Shown: positions 16,816 through 27,173 of the stretch, in pieces
Layout of the letters: the number at the start of each line of letters is the position of its first letter
How positions within the stretch are numbered: the stretch's first letter is position 1
From: Streptomyces sp. DH-12
GTDB taxonomy: Bacteria > Actinomycetota > Actinomycetes > Streptomycetales > Streptomycetaceae
Reading direction: 5' to 3'
NCBI RefSeq assembly: GCF_002899455.1
Contig: NZ_PPFB01000001.1
Location: 5,679,001 to 5,743,000 of the forward strand
DNA: 64,000 nucleotides
Notes under the pieces: generated by a model
The model's input: only the letters and a program-made list of their open reading frames with translations
The model's database searches: none
What the model was told of the DNA's origin: nothing
Position numbers and translations under genes: made by a program

Positions 16816-18048
16816 TCAGCCGGTGAAGGTGCCGGACTTCACGGTGGTCCAGTCGCCGCCCTTGACGGTGTAGACGGTGAGCTGCTTGTTGGTCGCGTCA
16901 CCGAACTCGTCGAAGGAGACCTTGCCGGTCACGCCGTCGAAGGAGACGTTCTGCATGGCGTCGACGACCTTGGCGCGGGCGTCGTCGGGCAGCTTGCCGT
17001 CGTTGTCGTCGACGACCTTCTTGACGGCCTCGATGATGGCCCAGGCGGAGTCGTAGGAGTAACCGCCGTACGCCTCGTAGTCCTCCTTGTAGCCCTCGGC
17101 CTTGTAGTTCGCGACGAACTCCTTGGCGGACGGCAGCGACTCGACGGGCGCGCCGACGGAGGTGGCGAGGTCGCCGGTGCCGGCCGCGCCGGCCAGCTTG
17201 ATGAAGTCGGCGCTGTAGATGCCGTCGCCGCCGACCAGCGGGATCTTGGCGCCGGCTTCCTTGATCTGCTTGCTCAGCGGGCCGGCCTGCGGGTACTCGC
17301 CGCCGTAGTAGACGACGTCGGCGCCGGAGTTCTTCACCTTGGTGGCGACGGCGCTGAAGTCCTTGCTCTCCGGGTTGATGTGCTCGGTGCCGACGACCTG
17401 GCCGCCGAGCTTCTTGAACTCCTCGGTGAAGGTGGCGGCCAGTCCGGCGCCGTAGGTCTTCTTGTCGTCGATGACGAAGACCTTCTTCTTCTTGGCGTCG
17501 TTGTAGACGTACTGCGCGGCGAACGGGCCCTGGATGGCGTCCGTGGTCGCGGTGCGGAAGTACGACTTGTACGGCCGTTCCTTCTTGGTCTGCCAGTTCA
17601 CGCCCTGGGTGAGGGCGGGGTTGGTGTTCGCGGGGGAGACCTCGACCAGCTTGGCGGTGTCGAAGACCTTCTGCATCGACTCGCCGACGGAGGAGTTCAG
17701 CGGGCCGACGACGCCGAGCACGTCCTTGTTGGCGACGAGCTTGGTGGCGTTCTGCTGGCCGACGGAGGCCTGGCCCTGGTCGTCGAGCGCCTCGATCTTG
17801 AAGGTGACGCCCTCGACGTGCTTCTCCTTGTTGGCGATCTTCGTGGCGAGGTCCACGGAGTTCTTGATGCCGAGGCCGAGCGCGGAGAGGTCGCCGGTCA
17901 GCGGCGCGTCGACGCCGATGACCACGGTGGTGTCACCGTTGCCCGAGTCCGAGCCGCCGCCGTTGTCGTCGCGTGAGCCGCAGGCGGTGAGGGTGAGTGC
18001 ACCTGCCGCCAGGGCGGCGGTGATGGAGATGAGCGAACGTTGACGCAC
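16816..18048 (-). CDS. livK: Branched-chain amino acid ABC transporter substrate-binding lipoprotein LivK
   Basis: 410 residues. The N-terminus is a lipoprotein signal with lipobox Leu20-Thr-Ala-Cys23, after which a Gly/Ser/Asp linker leads into the periplasmic-binding-protein type 1 fold (VVIGVDAPLTGDLSALGLG, VVGPLNSSVGESMQ, VFVIDDKKTYGAGLA). It captures branched-chain or related amino acids outside the membrane and hands them to LivHM. It is the first gene of livKHMGF. The 287 bp upstream (18049-18335) has no gene and must carry the operon promoter; I could not assign -35/-10 boxes with confidence. Confidence 0.95.
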   Translation of the reverse strand: MRQRSLISITAALAAGALTLTACGSRDDNGGGSDSGNGDTTVVIGVDAPLTGDLSALGLGIKNSVDLATKIANKEKHVEGVTFKIEALDDQGQASVGQQNATKLVANKDVLGVVGPLNSSVGESMQKVFDTAKLVEVSPANTNPALTQGVNWQTKKERPYKSYFRTATTDAIQGPFAAQYVYNDAKKKKVFVIDDKKTYGAGLAATFTEEFKKLGGQVVGTEHINPESKDFSAVATKVKNSGADVVYYGGEYPQAGPLSKQIKEAGAKIPLVGGDGIYSADFIKLAGAAGTGDLATSVGAPVESLPSAKEFVANYKAEGYKEDYEAYGGYSYDSAWAIIEAVKKVVDDNDGKLPDDARAKVVDAMQNVSFDGVTGKVSFDEFGDATNKQLTVYTVKGGDWTTVKSGTFTG

Positions 18049-18335
18049 GATCCAGTCCTTTCCCCTGACAGCCGCTTCCCCGTGGAAACGGCCGAGTCGA
18101 GCGCTGGGCCGAGTGAGAATCAGGCGGCGCGGTGACTGGCCGTGACTCTAAGCGTGTGGGGGGAATGCGGAGGAGACTCTGGCCAAGGCTGTGACGCTCT
18201 TGTTATGACACGACGTATTGCAGAGCGGTACTGAGTGGGGAGAAGAGCTGAATTCCCGCCGATTTGCCCTGTCCGCATGGTGAGAAACCGCAGGAACCGG
18301 CGGGGGTGATCCAGGTGTATCAGGCGTTTTGCTGA

Positions 18336-18941
18336 TTACCGGAACCCGTTGCCGCAGGCCGCCTCCAGGGCCGCGGACAGGTCCCTCGCGTACCGGGCGC
18401 CGAGGATGTAGCTGTGCACCTCTTTTGCGCGCGTGTTACGCAGTGTTACGTCCAGGAAAGGGAGTCCGGCGTTCCGTGGCACTTTTCCGCATTCCGTCAC
18501 GCGGACGGTCACGGTGATCTTGCGGGACATGCCCCCTTTCACTCGTAAAGGAGTGGTCGGATCGGATCCGAGGGACAGGCCCGCGTAGGGCTGGGAAATG
18601 TCCAGGACGATCACCGGAGCATCGGATTCCGAAAACGCTTGTATTGTGAATTCAAATTCAGGCAAAGTCGCCCGCGCGTCTCTGACCTGCATGGACAGGT
18701 AACGGAAGGACGTCGTCTGACTCGGGAAGCGGGGTTCGGGCGGTGGTGCGGGGCGTGGGCGCGTGAGGTGGAGGGCGAACCCGCCGACGAGTACGGCGAC
18801 GGCGAGGAGCGCGCCGGCCGCGGTCCGGCGGCGGCGTCCCGGCGTGCGTGCGGACGGCCTGTTCCGGGGGTGCGGGGCGACGGGAGCGGGGTCCGACGGG
18901 CGCGTGTCACCGTCCGGTTCGACGGGACCGATCCCGCTCAT
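18336..18941 (-). CDS. Membrane-anchored protein of unknown function (Tat/Sec-independent anchor)
   Basis: 201 residues. A Pro/Arg-rich cytoplasmic N-terminus (1-40) leads to one hydrophobic helix (about 41-60, AAGALLAVAVLVGGFALHL) and an outside domain of about 140 residues with two cysteines (VTVRVTECGKV and EAACGNGF) that could form a disulfide. I recognise no family. Its ATG overlaps the stop codon of the upstream lipoprotein gene (ATGA at 18941-18938), so the two are coupled. Part of the gene (about 18400-18660) is less GC-biased than its neighbours. The two proteins are probably surface partners of unknown role. Confidence 0.75.
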   Translation of the reverse strand: MSGIGPVEPDGDTRPSDPAPVAPHPRNRPSARTPGRRRRTAAGALLAVAVLVGGFALHLTRPRPAPPPEPRFPSQTTSFRYLSMQVRDARATLPEFEFTIQAFSESDAPVIVLDISQPYAGLSLGSDPTTPLRVKGGMSRKITVTVRVTECGKVPRNAGLPFLDVTLRNTRAKEVHSYILGARYARDLSAALEAACGNGFR

Positions 18942-19354
18942 CGCCAGGGCCCCTCACCGGGCCCTCCGGAGCGGTACCACGCGACGCACCCCTCGCGCGC
19001 CTGACGTCCTGCCACCCTGCCGACATCGCGCGCCCCTTCGCGCCGGGCGGCGCGCGCGGCCTCCACCACCTCGCGCAGGATCTCGTACTGGCCGCCGGAC
19101 ATGCCCATGGACTGGTAGTCACCGTAGCCGCGGCCGTCGAGCACCTCGCGCGACCAGTGGCCGACGATGCGGACGCAGAGGTCCACGTCGGAGGTCGCCC
19201 GGGAGGACGGGGAGGTGTGGGCCGCGGGGGAGGCGTCACGCGCTGTGCCCGGGCCGGCCGTACCGCACCCGGCCACGGCCAGGGCCGCCGCGAGCACGGC
19301 CGGGAGGGGCGCGCGGAACGCCCCGGCGCCGCGAGAGGTGCCGCCCCGTCCCAT
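18938..19354 (-). CDS. Small putative lipoprotein of unknown function
   Basis: 138 residues from ATG at 19354. The signal peptide ends in the lipobox Val27-Ala-Gly-Cys30. The mature part has a Ser/Thr/Ala linker, then CVRIVGHWSREVLDGRGYGDYQSMGMSGGQYEILREVVEAARAA in consecutive pieces, a helical region with aromatic and charged residues. No catalytic motif is seen. It overlaps the next gene by four bases (ATGA), making a two-gene unit of lipoprotein plus single-pass membrane protein. The start was chosen because the signal peptide begins there; no strong Shine-Dalgarno is visible. Family not recognised. Confidence 0.72.
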   Translation of the reverse strand: MGRGGTSRGAGAFRAPLPAVLAAALAVAGCGTAGPGTARDASPAAHTSPSSRATSDVDLCVRIVGHWSREVLDGRGYGDYQSMGMSGGQYEILREVVEAARAARREGARDVGRVAGRQAREGCVAWYRSGGPGEGPWR

Positions 19355-19494
19355 GACACGGAACGCTAGAGCGCCCGCCGGCCGCGGGCAAGGGCGGCGA
19401 CGGGCGCGGTGCCACGGGAGCGGGACGGGTGTGCGGGGGAGCGCGAGGCGTGCGGGGTGCGCGGTGCCGAGGGCTCCCCGCACCCCGGCGGCCG

Positions 19495-19977
19495 TCAGCC
19501 GGCCGCCTTCTCCGCGTCACCGGGCCGCGCGTCCCGCAGCAGGCAGGTCAGCCGGGCGGTGCACACCCGCTTGTCCGCCTCGTCGGTGATCACGATCTCG
19601 TACGTCGCCGTGGACCGCCCCCGGTGCACCGGGGTGGCGACTCCGGTGACCAGACCGGAGCGGACCCCCCGGTGGTGCGTGCAGTTGAGGTCCACGCCGA
19701 CCGCCATCCTGCCCACGCCGCCGTGCAGCATCGAGCCGACCGAGCCCAGCGTCTCCGCCAGCACGGCGGACGCGCCGCCGTGCAGCAGGCCGTAGGGCTG
19801 GGTGTTGCCCTCCACCGGCATCGTGCCGACGACGCGCTCCGCCGACGCCTCCGTGATCTGCACGCCCATCCGCGTGCCGAGGTGGCCCGCCGAGAACAGC
19901 GCCTGGAGGTCCACACCGAGCGCGGCGTACTCGTCGATGACCTCCTGCGGGAACTTCACCTGCTGCGGCTCTCCCAT
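19495..19977 (-). CDS. Hotdog-fold thioesterase, PaaI family
   Basis: 160 residues. Single hotdog domain with the signature QPYGLLHGGASAVLAETLGS, where HGG and the Glu on the central helix form the active site, and VGVDLNCTHHRGV on the next strand. Such enzymes cleave acyl-CoA or aryl-CoA thioesters in the cytoplasm. The downstream neighbour is the lipoprotein pair and the upstream neighbour is a molybdopterin oxidoreductase; nothing in the context fixes the substrate. The C-terminus after DEADKRVCTARLTCLL is a short tail. In Streptomyces chromosomes such a thioesterase is commonly near polA, as here. Confidence 0.88.
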   Translation of the reverse strand: MGEPQQVKFPQEVIDEYAALGVDLQALFSAGHLGTRMGVQITEASAERVVGTMPVEGNTQPYGLLHGGASAVLAETLGSVGSMLHGGVGRMAVGVDLNCTHHRGVRSGLVTGVATPVHRGRSTATYEIVITDEADKRVCTARLTCLLRDARPGDAEKAAG

Positions 19978-20034
19978 GGGCCCGGCTCCAATCGTGCGTC
20001 GGTACGTTCGTACGTCTGTGCCCTGAGCGCACGC

Positions 20035-22314
<2,280 letters not shown>

Positions 22315-22500
22315 CGCGCACTCCTGTTCACGCACACGTGTGAGGTGGATCTCCGATCCTCCCACGGGGTCCGGGCCGGGGCGGAGGGAAGGGAGCGCGG
22401 ATCTCGCGGGCGAGGCTCGCGGGGCCGCGCCCCGGTGCGTCGGAGGTGCGCGGCGCGGGGGCGGGAGCCGGTGTCGGTGGGGCGTGGCAGGATCGGACCC

Positions 22501-25227
22501 GTGGCAGAGACAGCATCGAAGAAGACCGACCAGACCTCCGGCGGGACCCGCCCGCGCCTGATGCTCATGGACGGGCACTCACTGGCGTACCGCGCGTTCT
22601 TCGCGCTGCCCGCGGAGAACTTCACCACCGCGACGGGCCAGCCGACGAACGCGATCTACGGCTTCGCGTCGATGCTCGCCAACACCCTGCGTGACGAGGC
22701 GCCCACGCACTTCGCGGTCGCCTTCGACGTGTCCCGCAGGACATGGCGCTCGGAGGAGTTCACCGAGTACAAGGCGAACCGCTCCAAGACCCCCGACGAG
22801 TTCAAGGGCCAGGTCCAGCTGATCGGCGAGCTGCTCGACGCGATGGGCGTGCCCCGCTTCGCCGTCGAGGGCTTCGAGGCGGACGACGTCATCGCCACGC
22901 TCGCCACCCAGGCCGAGGCCGAGGGCTTCGAGGTGCTGATCGTCACCGGCGACCGCGACTCCTTCCAGCTGGTCTCCGACCACGTCACGGTGCTGTACCC
23001 GACCAAGGGCGTCTCCGAGCTGACCCGCTTCACCCCGGAGAAGGTCTTCGAGAAGTACGGCCTGACGCCCGCGCAGTACCCGGACTTCGCAGCCCTGCGC
23101 GGCGACCCGTCGGACAACCTGCCCGGCATCCCCGGCGTCGGTGAGAAGACCGCCGCGAAGTGGATCAACCAGTTCGGCTCCTTCGCCGAGCTGGTCGAGC
23201 GGGCCGACGAGGTCAAGGGCAAGGCCGGGCAGAACCTCCGCGACCACCTGGAGTCCGTCAAGCTCAACCGCCGGCTCACCGAGCTGGAGCGCCAGGTGGA
23301 GCTGCCGAAGGGCGTGCTCGACCTGGAGCGCACCGCCTACGACCGCAAGAGCGTGGCGATGATCCTCGACACCCTGGAGATCAGGAACCCCTCGCTGCGG
23401 GAGCGGCTCTTCGCCGTCGACCCGGGCGCCGAGGAGGCCGAGGCCGCCCCGGTCGTCGCGGACGGCGTGGAGGTCGACGGCACCGTGCTGGGCACCGGCG
23501 AACTGGCCGGCTGGCTCGCGGAGCACGCCACCGGCCCGGTCGGCGTCGTCGCGGTCGACACCTGGGCGCTCGGCACCGGCTCCGTCGCCGAGATCGCGCT
23601 GGCCACGGCGGAGGGACCGGCCGCCTGGTTCGACCCGGCCGAGCTGGACGAGGCCGACGAGCAGGCGTTCCGCGCCTGGCTCGGCGACGCGGCCCGCCCC
23701 AAGGTGTTCCACAACGCCAAGCGCGCGATGCGGGTCTTCCCCGAGCACGGCTGGCGGATCGAGGGCGTCACCATGGACACGGCGCTCGCCGCGTACCTGG
23801 TGAAGCCGGGCCGCCGCTCCTTCGACCTGGACGCCCTGTCCCTGGAGTACCTGCACCGGGAGCTGGCGCCCGCCGCCGCGCCCGACGGGCAGCTCGCCTT
23901 CGGCGCGGACGACGGCGCCCAGGCGCACGCGCTGATGGTGCAGGCCCGCGCCGTCCTCGACCTGGGCGAGGCCTTCGAGGGCCGCCTCGCCGACGTGGGC
24001 GCCTCCGACCTGCTGCGCGACATGGAGCTGCCCACCTCCGCCCTGCTGGCCCGCATGGAGCGGCACGGCATCGCGGCCGACCGGGCGCACCTGGAGGCCA
24101 TGGAGCAGATGTTCGCCGGCGCCGTGCAGCAGGCGGTGAAGGAGGCGCACGCCGCGGCGGGGCACGAGTTCAACCTGGGCTCGCCCAAGCAGCTCCAGGA
24201 GGTCCTCTTCGGCGAGCTGGCCCTGCCCAGGACGAAGAAGACCAAGACCGGTTACACCACGGACGCCGACGCCCTCGCCTGGCTCGCCGGACAGACGGAC
24301 AACGAACTGCCGGTGATCATGCTGCGTCACCGTGAGCAGGCGAAGCTCCGCGTCACCGTCGAGGGCCTGATCAAGACGATCGCCGCGGACGGCCGCATCC
24401 ACACCACGTTCAACCAGACCGTCGCCGCGACGGGCCGGCTGTCCTCCACGGACCCCAACCTGCAGAACATCCCGGTCCGCACGGACGAGGGCCGCGCCAT
24501 CCGCCGCGGTTTCGTGGTCGGCGAGGGCTTCGACGCGCTGCTCACCGCCGACTACAGCCAGATCGAGCTGCGCGTGATGGCCCACCTCTCCGAGGACGCC
24601 GGTCTGATCGAGGCGTTCACGTCCGGCGAGGACCTGCACACCACGGCCGCCGCCCAGGTGTTCTCCGTCGAGCGGTCCGCGGTGGACGCGGAGATGCGCC
24701 GCAAGATCAAGGCGATGTCCTACGGCCTGGCCTACGGCCTGTCCGCCTTCGGCCTGTCCCAGCAGCTGAACATCGAGGCGGCGGAGGCGCGCGCCCTGAT
24801 GGACGCCTACTTCGAACGCTTCGGCGGCGTACGGGACTATCTGCGCCGCGTCGTGGACGAGGCGCGGGCGACGGGGTACACGGCGACGCTGTTCGGCCGC
24901 CGCCGCTACCTGCCGGACCTCAACAGCGACAACCGCCAGCGCCGCGAGGCGGCGGAGCGGATGGCGCTGAACGCGCCGATCCAGGGCACGGCGGCGGACA
25001 TCGTCAAGATCGCCATGCTGAACGTCGACCGCGCCCTGCGCGAGGCGGACCTGCGCTCCCGCATGCTCCTCCAGGTCCACGACGAGATCGTCCTGGAACT
25101 CGCCCCCGGCGAGCGCGAACAGGTCGAGGACCTGGTCCGCCGCGAGATGGCGTCCGCCGTCGAGCTCCGGGTGCCCCTGGGCGTCTCGGTGGGCGCGGGC
25201 CCGGACTGGGAGTCGGCGGCGCACTGA
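22501..25227 (+). CDS. polA: DNA polymerase I
   Basis: 908 residues from GTG at 22501; CAGGAT 7 nt before the start hints at a leaderless transcript. The N-terminal 5'-3' exonuclease (about 20-310) has DGHSLAYRAFFAL, EADDVIATLA and VTGDRDSFQLV. The middle domain keeps the 3'-5' exonuclease fold but not its catalytic residues: VVAVDTWALG replaces the Asp-X-Glu motif, so proofreading is expected to be absent, as in other actinobacterial Pol I. The polymerase domain carries motif A DYSQIELRVMAHLS, motif B RRKIKAMSYGLAYG and motif C QVHDEIVLE. It fills gaps in repair and matures Okazaki fragments. Confidence 0.97.
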   Translation: MAETASKKTDQTSGGTRPRLMLMDGHSLAYRAFFALPAENFTTATGQPTNAIYGFASMLANTLRDEAPTHFAVAFDVSRRTWRSEEFTEYKANRSKTPDEFKGQVQLIGELLDAMGVPRFAVEGFEADDVIATLATQAEAEGFEVLIVTGDRDSFQLVSDHVTVLYPTKGVSELTRFTPEKVFEKYGLTPAQYPDFAALRGDPSDNLPGIPGVGEKTAAKWINQFGSFAELVERADEVKGKAGQNLRDHLESVKLNRRLTELERQVELPKGVLDLERTAYDRKSVAMILDTLEIRNPSLRERLFAVDPGAEEAEAAPVVADGVEVDGTVLGTGELAGWLAEHATGPVGVVAVDTWALGTGSVAEIALATAEGPAAWFDPAELDEADEQAFRAWLGDAARPKVFHNAKRAMRVFPEHGWRIEGVTMDTALAAYLVKPGRRSFDLDALSLEYLHRELAPAAAPDGQLAFGADDGAQAHALMVQARAVLDLGEAFEGRLADVGASDLLRDMELPTSALLARMERHGIAADRAHLEAMEQMFAGAVQQAVKEAHAAAGHEFNLGSPKQLQEVLFGELALPRTKKTKTGYTTDADALAWLAGQTDNELPVIMLRHREQAKLRVTVEGLIKTIAADGRIHTTFNQTVAATGRLSSTDPNLQNIPVRTDEGRAIRRGFVVGEGFDALLTADYSQIELRVMAHLSEDAGLIEAFTSGEDLHTTAAAQVFSVERSAVDAEMRRKIKAMSYGLAYGLSAFGLSQQLNIEAAEARALMDAYFERFGGVRDYLRRVVDEARATGYTATLFGRRRYLPDLNSDNRQRREAAERMALNAPIQGTAADIVKIAMLNVDRALREADLRSRMLLQVHDEIVLELAPGEREQVEDLVRREMASAVELRVPLGVSVGAGPDWESAAH

Positions 25228-25625
25228 CGCGGTGCGCGGGGCCGGGCGCGGCGTCTGCCCCTGCGGGTGAACACCCGCGCGCCCGCGGCCGGGCGCCTGC
25301 CCCCCCTCCGGCCGGTGCGCCGCCGCGCAGCGGCACGGAGGCGCCGGTACACGCCGGCCGGGCCGCCGTCCGCCCGGCCCGTCCCCGTGCGGCCGGCAGG
25401 CCGGCGCCCGCGGTTCCGCCCCGGCGGTGGCCGCCGGTGGCCGGGCGGCGCCCTCGCCGGGGGCGGTCGAGCGCCCCGGCCCGCCGTGCCGCCCCGAGGC
25501 GTCCGCAGGGCGCCGTGACCGCAGGCCGGGCGGGGTCCGGGAGGGTGTCCCGGCGTCTGCCGGGCTCCCCGTGCTTCACTCGCCTGGCCCTCGCAGGGGA
25601 GCCCGCGCCGGGGTGGGCGGAGAGC
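25228..25625. other. Intergenic region downstream of polA
   Basis: About 400 very GC-rich bases with no gene I can support. Open frames on both strands are Arg/Pro/Gly-rich and lack codon bias. A short hairpin (GGGTGAACACCC, near 25265) could end the polA transcript. Confidence 0.4.
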
Positions 25626-26072
25626 ATGCCAGGCATGGGTATACGCATGCCTCACCGCAGAGCGGCACCCCCGCGGGCCGACGCCGACGGACCCACCGCC
25701 CAGGCGTTTCCGCCGGTCCCGGTCTTCGCGGCCGCCGCAAGCACCGCCCGCGTCCCCGGCGGCCTCACGGCCGCCCTCCGCGACGCCGCCGCCCGGCTCG
25801 GCGTCCGCGTCACCGACGGCCGGCGGAGAACCGGCCGCACCCCCACCGCCCCGGGCGCCGGGACGGAACAACCCCCGTGGCGGCTGTGGGCCGAGCTGGC
25901 CCGCGCCTACCTCACCCTCGTCCTCACCCTGCTGCCCCGGCCCCGCCCGGTCCGCACGGTCACCGTGTTCGTCGCGGCGAGCGAGACCCTCAGCGTGCGG
26001 CCGTACGGTCCGGCTCCCGCGTATCCGCGCCCGCAGGCCCCTCCGTGGCCGGGACCCGACGCCACACCCTGA
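25626..26072 (+). CDS. Hypothetical protein (weakly supported)
   Basis: Possible 148-residue protein from ATG at 25626, with further in-frame ATGs at 25635 and 25647. Codon third positions are mostly G/C, and LWAELARAYLTLVLTLLPRP reads as a plausible amphipathic or membrane helix, but the rest is Ala/Pro/Arg-rich. Its last 83 bases overlap the 3' end of the DUF4184 gene on the other strand. No ribosome-binding site of quality is seen. I do not recognise it; it may be non-coding. Confidence 0.33.
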   Translation: MPGMGIRMPHRRAAPPRADADGPTAQAFPPVPVFAAAASTARVPGGLTAALRDAAARLGVRVTDGRRRTGRTPTAPGAGTEQPPWRLWAELARAYLTLVLTLLPRPRPVRTVTVFVAASETLSVRPYGPAPAYPRPQAPPWPGPDATP

Positions 26073-26853
26073 CGGCGACGGCGTACACCGGCAGCGCGGC
26101 GACCAGCCCCGCGCCCGCGCCGAAACAGACGGTCGGGATCAGCTCGTAGGGCTTCGCCATGTGGCCCCAGTGGGCCCACCACCGGGTGGCCCGCAGCACC
26201 GCCGCCACGACCGCGCATCCGCCGAGCAGCAGGGCGGCCCCCCACCGGTCGCCCGCCGACAGCGCCGGCACCCCCGGGGGCACCGCGTCCCCGGGGACCG
26301 CGCGCCGCAGCGCCCGCGCCGCGAACGCCACCAGGACGACCGCGGCCACCAGCGACGTCCCGTACTGCGCGTACCAGAACACCGGCGAACCCCCGATCTC
26401 CCGCTCCAGCACGGGGAACAGCCGCGTCCCCCACCGGTCGTGATGGGTGAACGCGTCCCACACCACGTGCGTCAGCGCCCCCAGGACGGCGGACACGTAC
26501 CAGCGCGCCGCCAGGGACGCCCGTACGCGCGCCCGGGGCGCGCCGCAGCGCACCAGCGCCGCCACCCGCCCCTGACGCGCCCGCGGCAGCAGCGCCACCA
26601 GCGGCTCCCGCACCAGCAGCCACAGCCCCGCCAGCGCCCAGGCGATCAGCACGTCCACGGTGAACACGCCCCAGCCGGCGTGCGTCACGTCGCCGAACTC
26701 CATCGCCCCGGACACCGCACTGGCCGCGTAGTAGGTCATGTCGGGCGCGAAGCTGCCCGCGACCAGCACGGCCGGGACCAGCGGCCCGCGGCCCGTCCCG
26801 TCGGTGCGGACGGCCGGCAGGACCGCCGCCGCGTGGCTGAGTGTGAACGGCAA
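25990..26853 (-). CDS. DUF4184 family integral membrane protein
   Basis: 287 residues from TTG at 26853, preceded by GAGGAG with about 5 nt spacing. PFTLSHAAAVLP at the N-terminus and GSFAPDMTYY are marks of DUF4184, and ALTHVVWDAFTHHDRWG holds His/Asp residues like those of the wider membrane metal-dependent hydrolase (YdjM-like) group. About seven hydrophobic segments are visible. Function is unknown; a membrane-bound hydrolase role is only a suggestion from the conserved His and Asp. Its promoter region faces the leader of the lytic transglycosylase gene. Confidence 0.82.
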   Translation of the reverse strand: MPFTLSHAAAVLPAVRTDGTGRGPLVPAVLVAGSFAPDMTYYAASAVSGAMEFGDVTHAGWGVFTVDVLIAWALAGLWLLVREPLVALLPRARQGRVAALVRCGAPRARVRASLAARWYVSAVLGALTHVVWDAFTHHDRWGTRLFPVLEREIGGSPVFWYAQYGTSLVAAVVLVAFAARALRRAVPGDAVPPGVPALSAGDRWGAALLLGGCAVVAAVLRATRWWAHWGHMAKPYELIPTVCFGAGAGLVAALPVYAVAVRVWRRVPATEGPAGADTREPDRTAAR

Positions 26854-26979
26854 CGGGACTCCTCGCAGCGGGGGTTGACCGGGGGCTTCCGGACTCGTCG
26901 GCCGGCGGCCCCGGCGCCGGGCGGACCCCAGTATTCGGCAGACCCGCGCGCGCGGGCCCGCCGCCCCGCGGACCGTCCG

Positions 26980-27110
26980 GACGAGAAGGTGGCCAACCGG
27001 TGAATATCGGGCATCAACGGGTGTCCGTGCAAAGGAAGTTGTCGTAAGGTCGCGAGGGTCGCCGAACCGGTCCCGCGTCCCGGGGCAGCCGGCGGGGCGG
27101 GCAGATCTCA
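26980..27110 (+). promoter_or_regulatory. Candidate ydaO-type (cyclic di-AMP) riboswitch leader
   Basis: The leader of the transglycosylase gene contains CGGTGAAT (26998-27005) and GTCGCCGAACC (27058-27068), followed by GCAGCCGG (27085-27092). These resemble in order and spacing the conserved GGUGAAU and GUCGCCGAACCCGUCAGC blocks of actinobacterial ydaO motifs, which commonly sit upstream of cell-wall hydrolase genes. The match is by eye and incomplete. The remaining bases of the 26854-27173 gap hold nothing else I recognise. Confidence 0.45.
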
Positions 27111-27173
27111 CAACAGGGCGGACACAGCACACGGTGACGGGCGCCGGCAGCGCCCATGGGAGGGGTTCACTCT

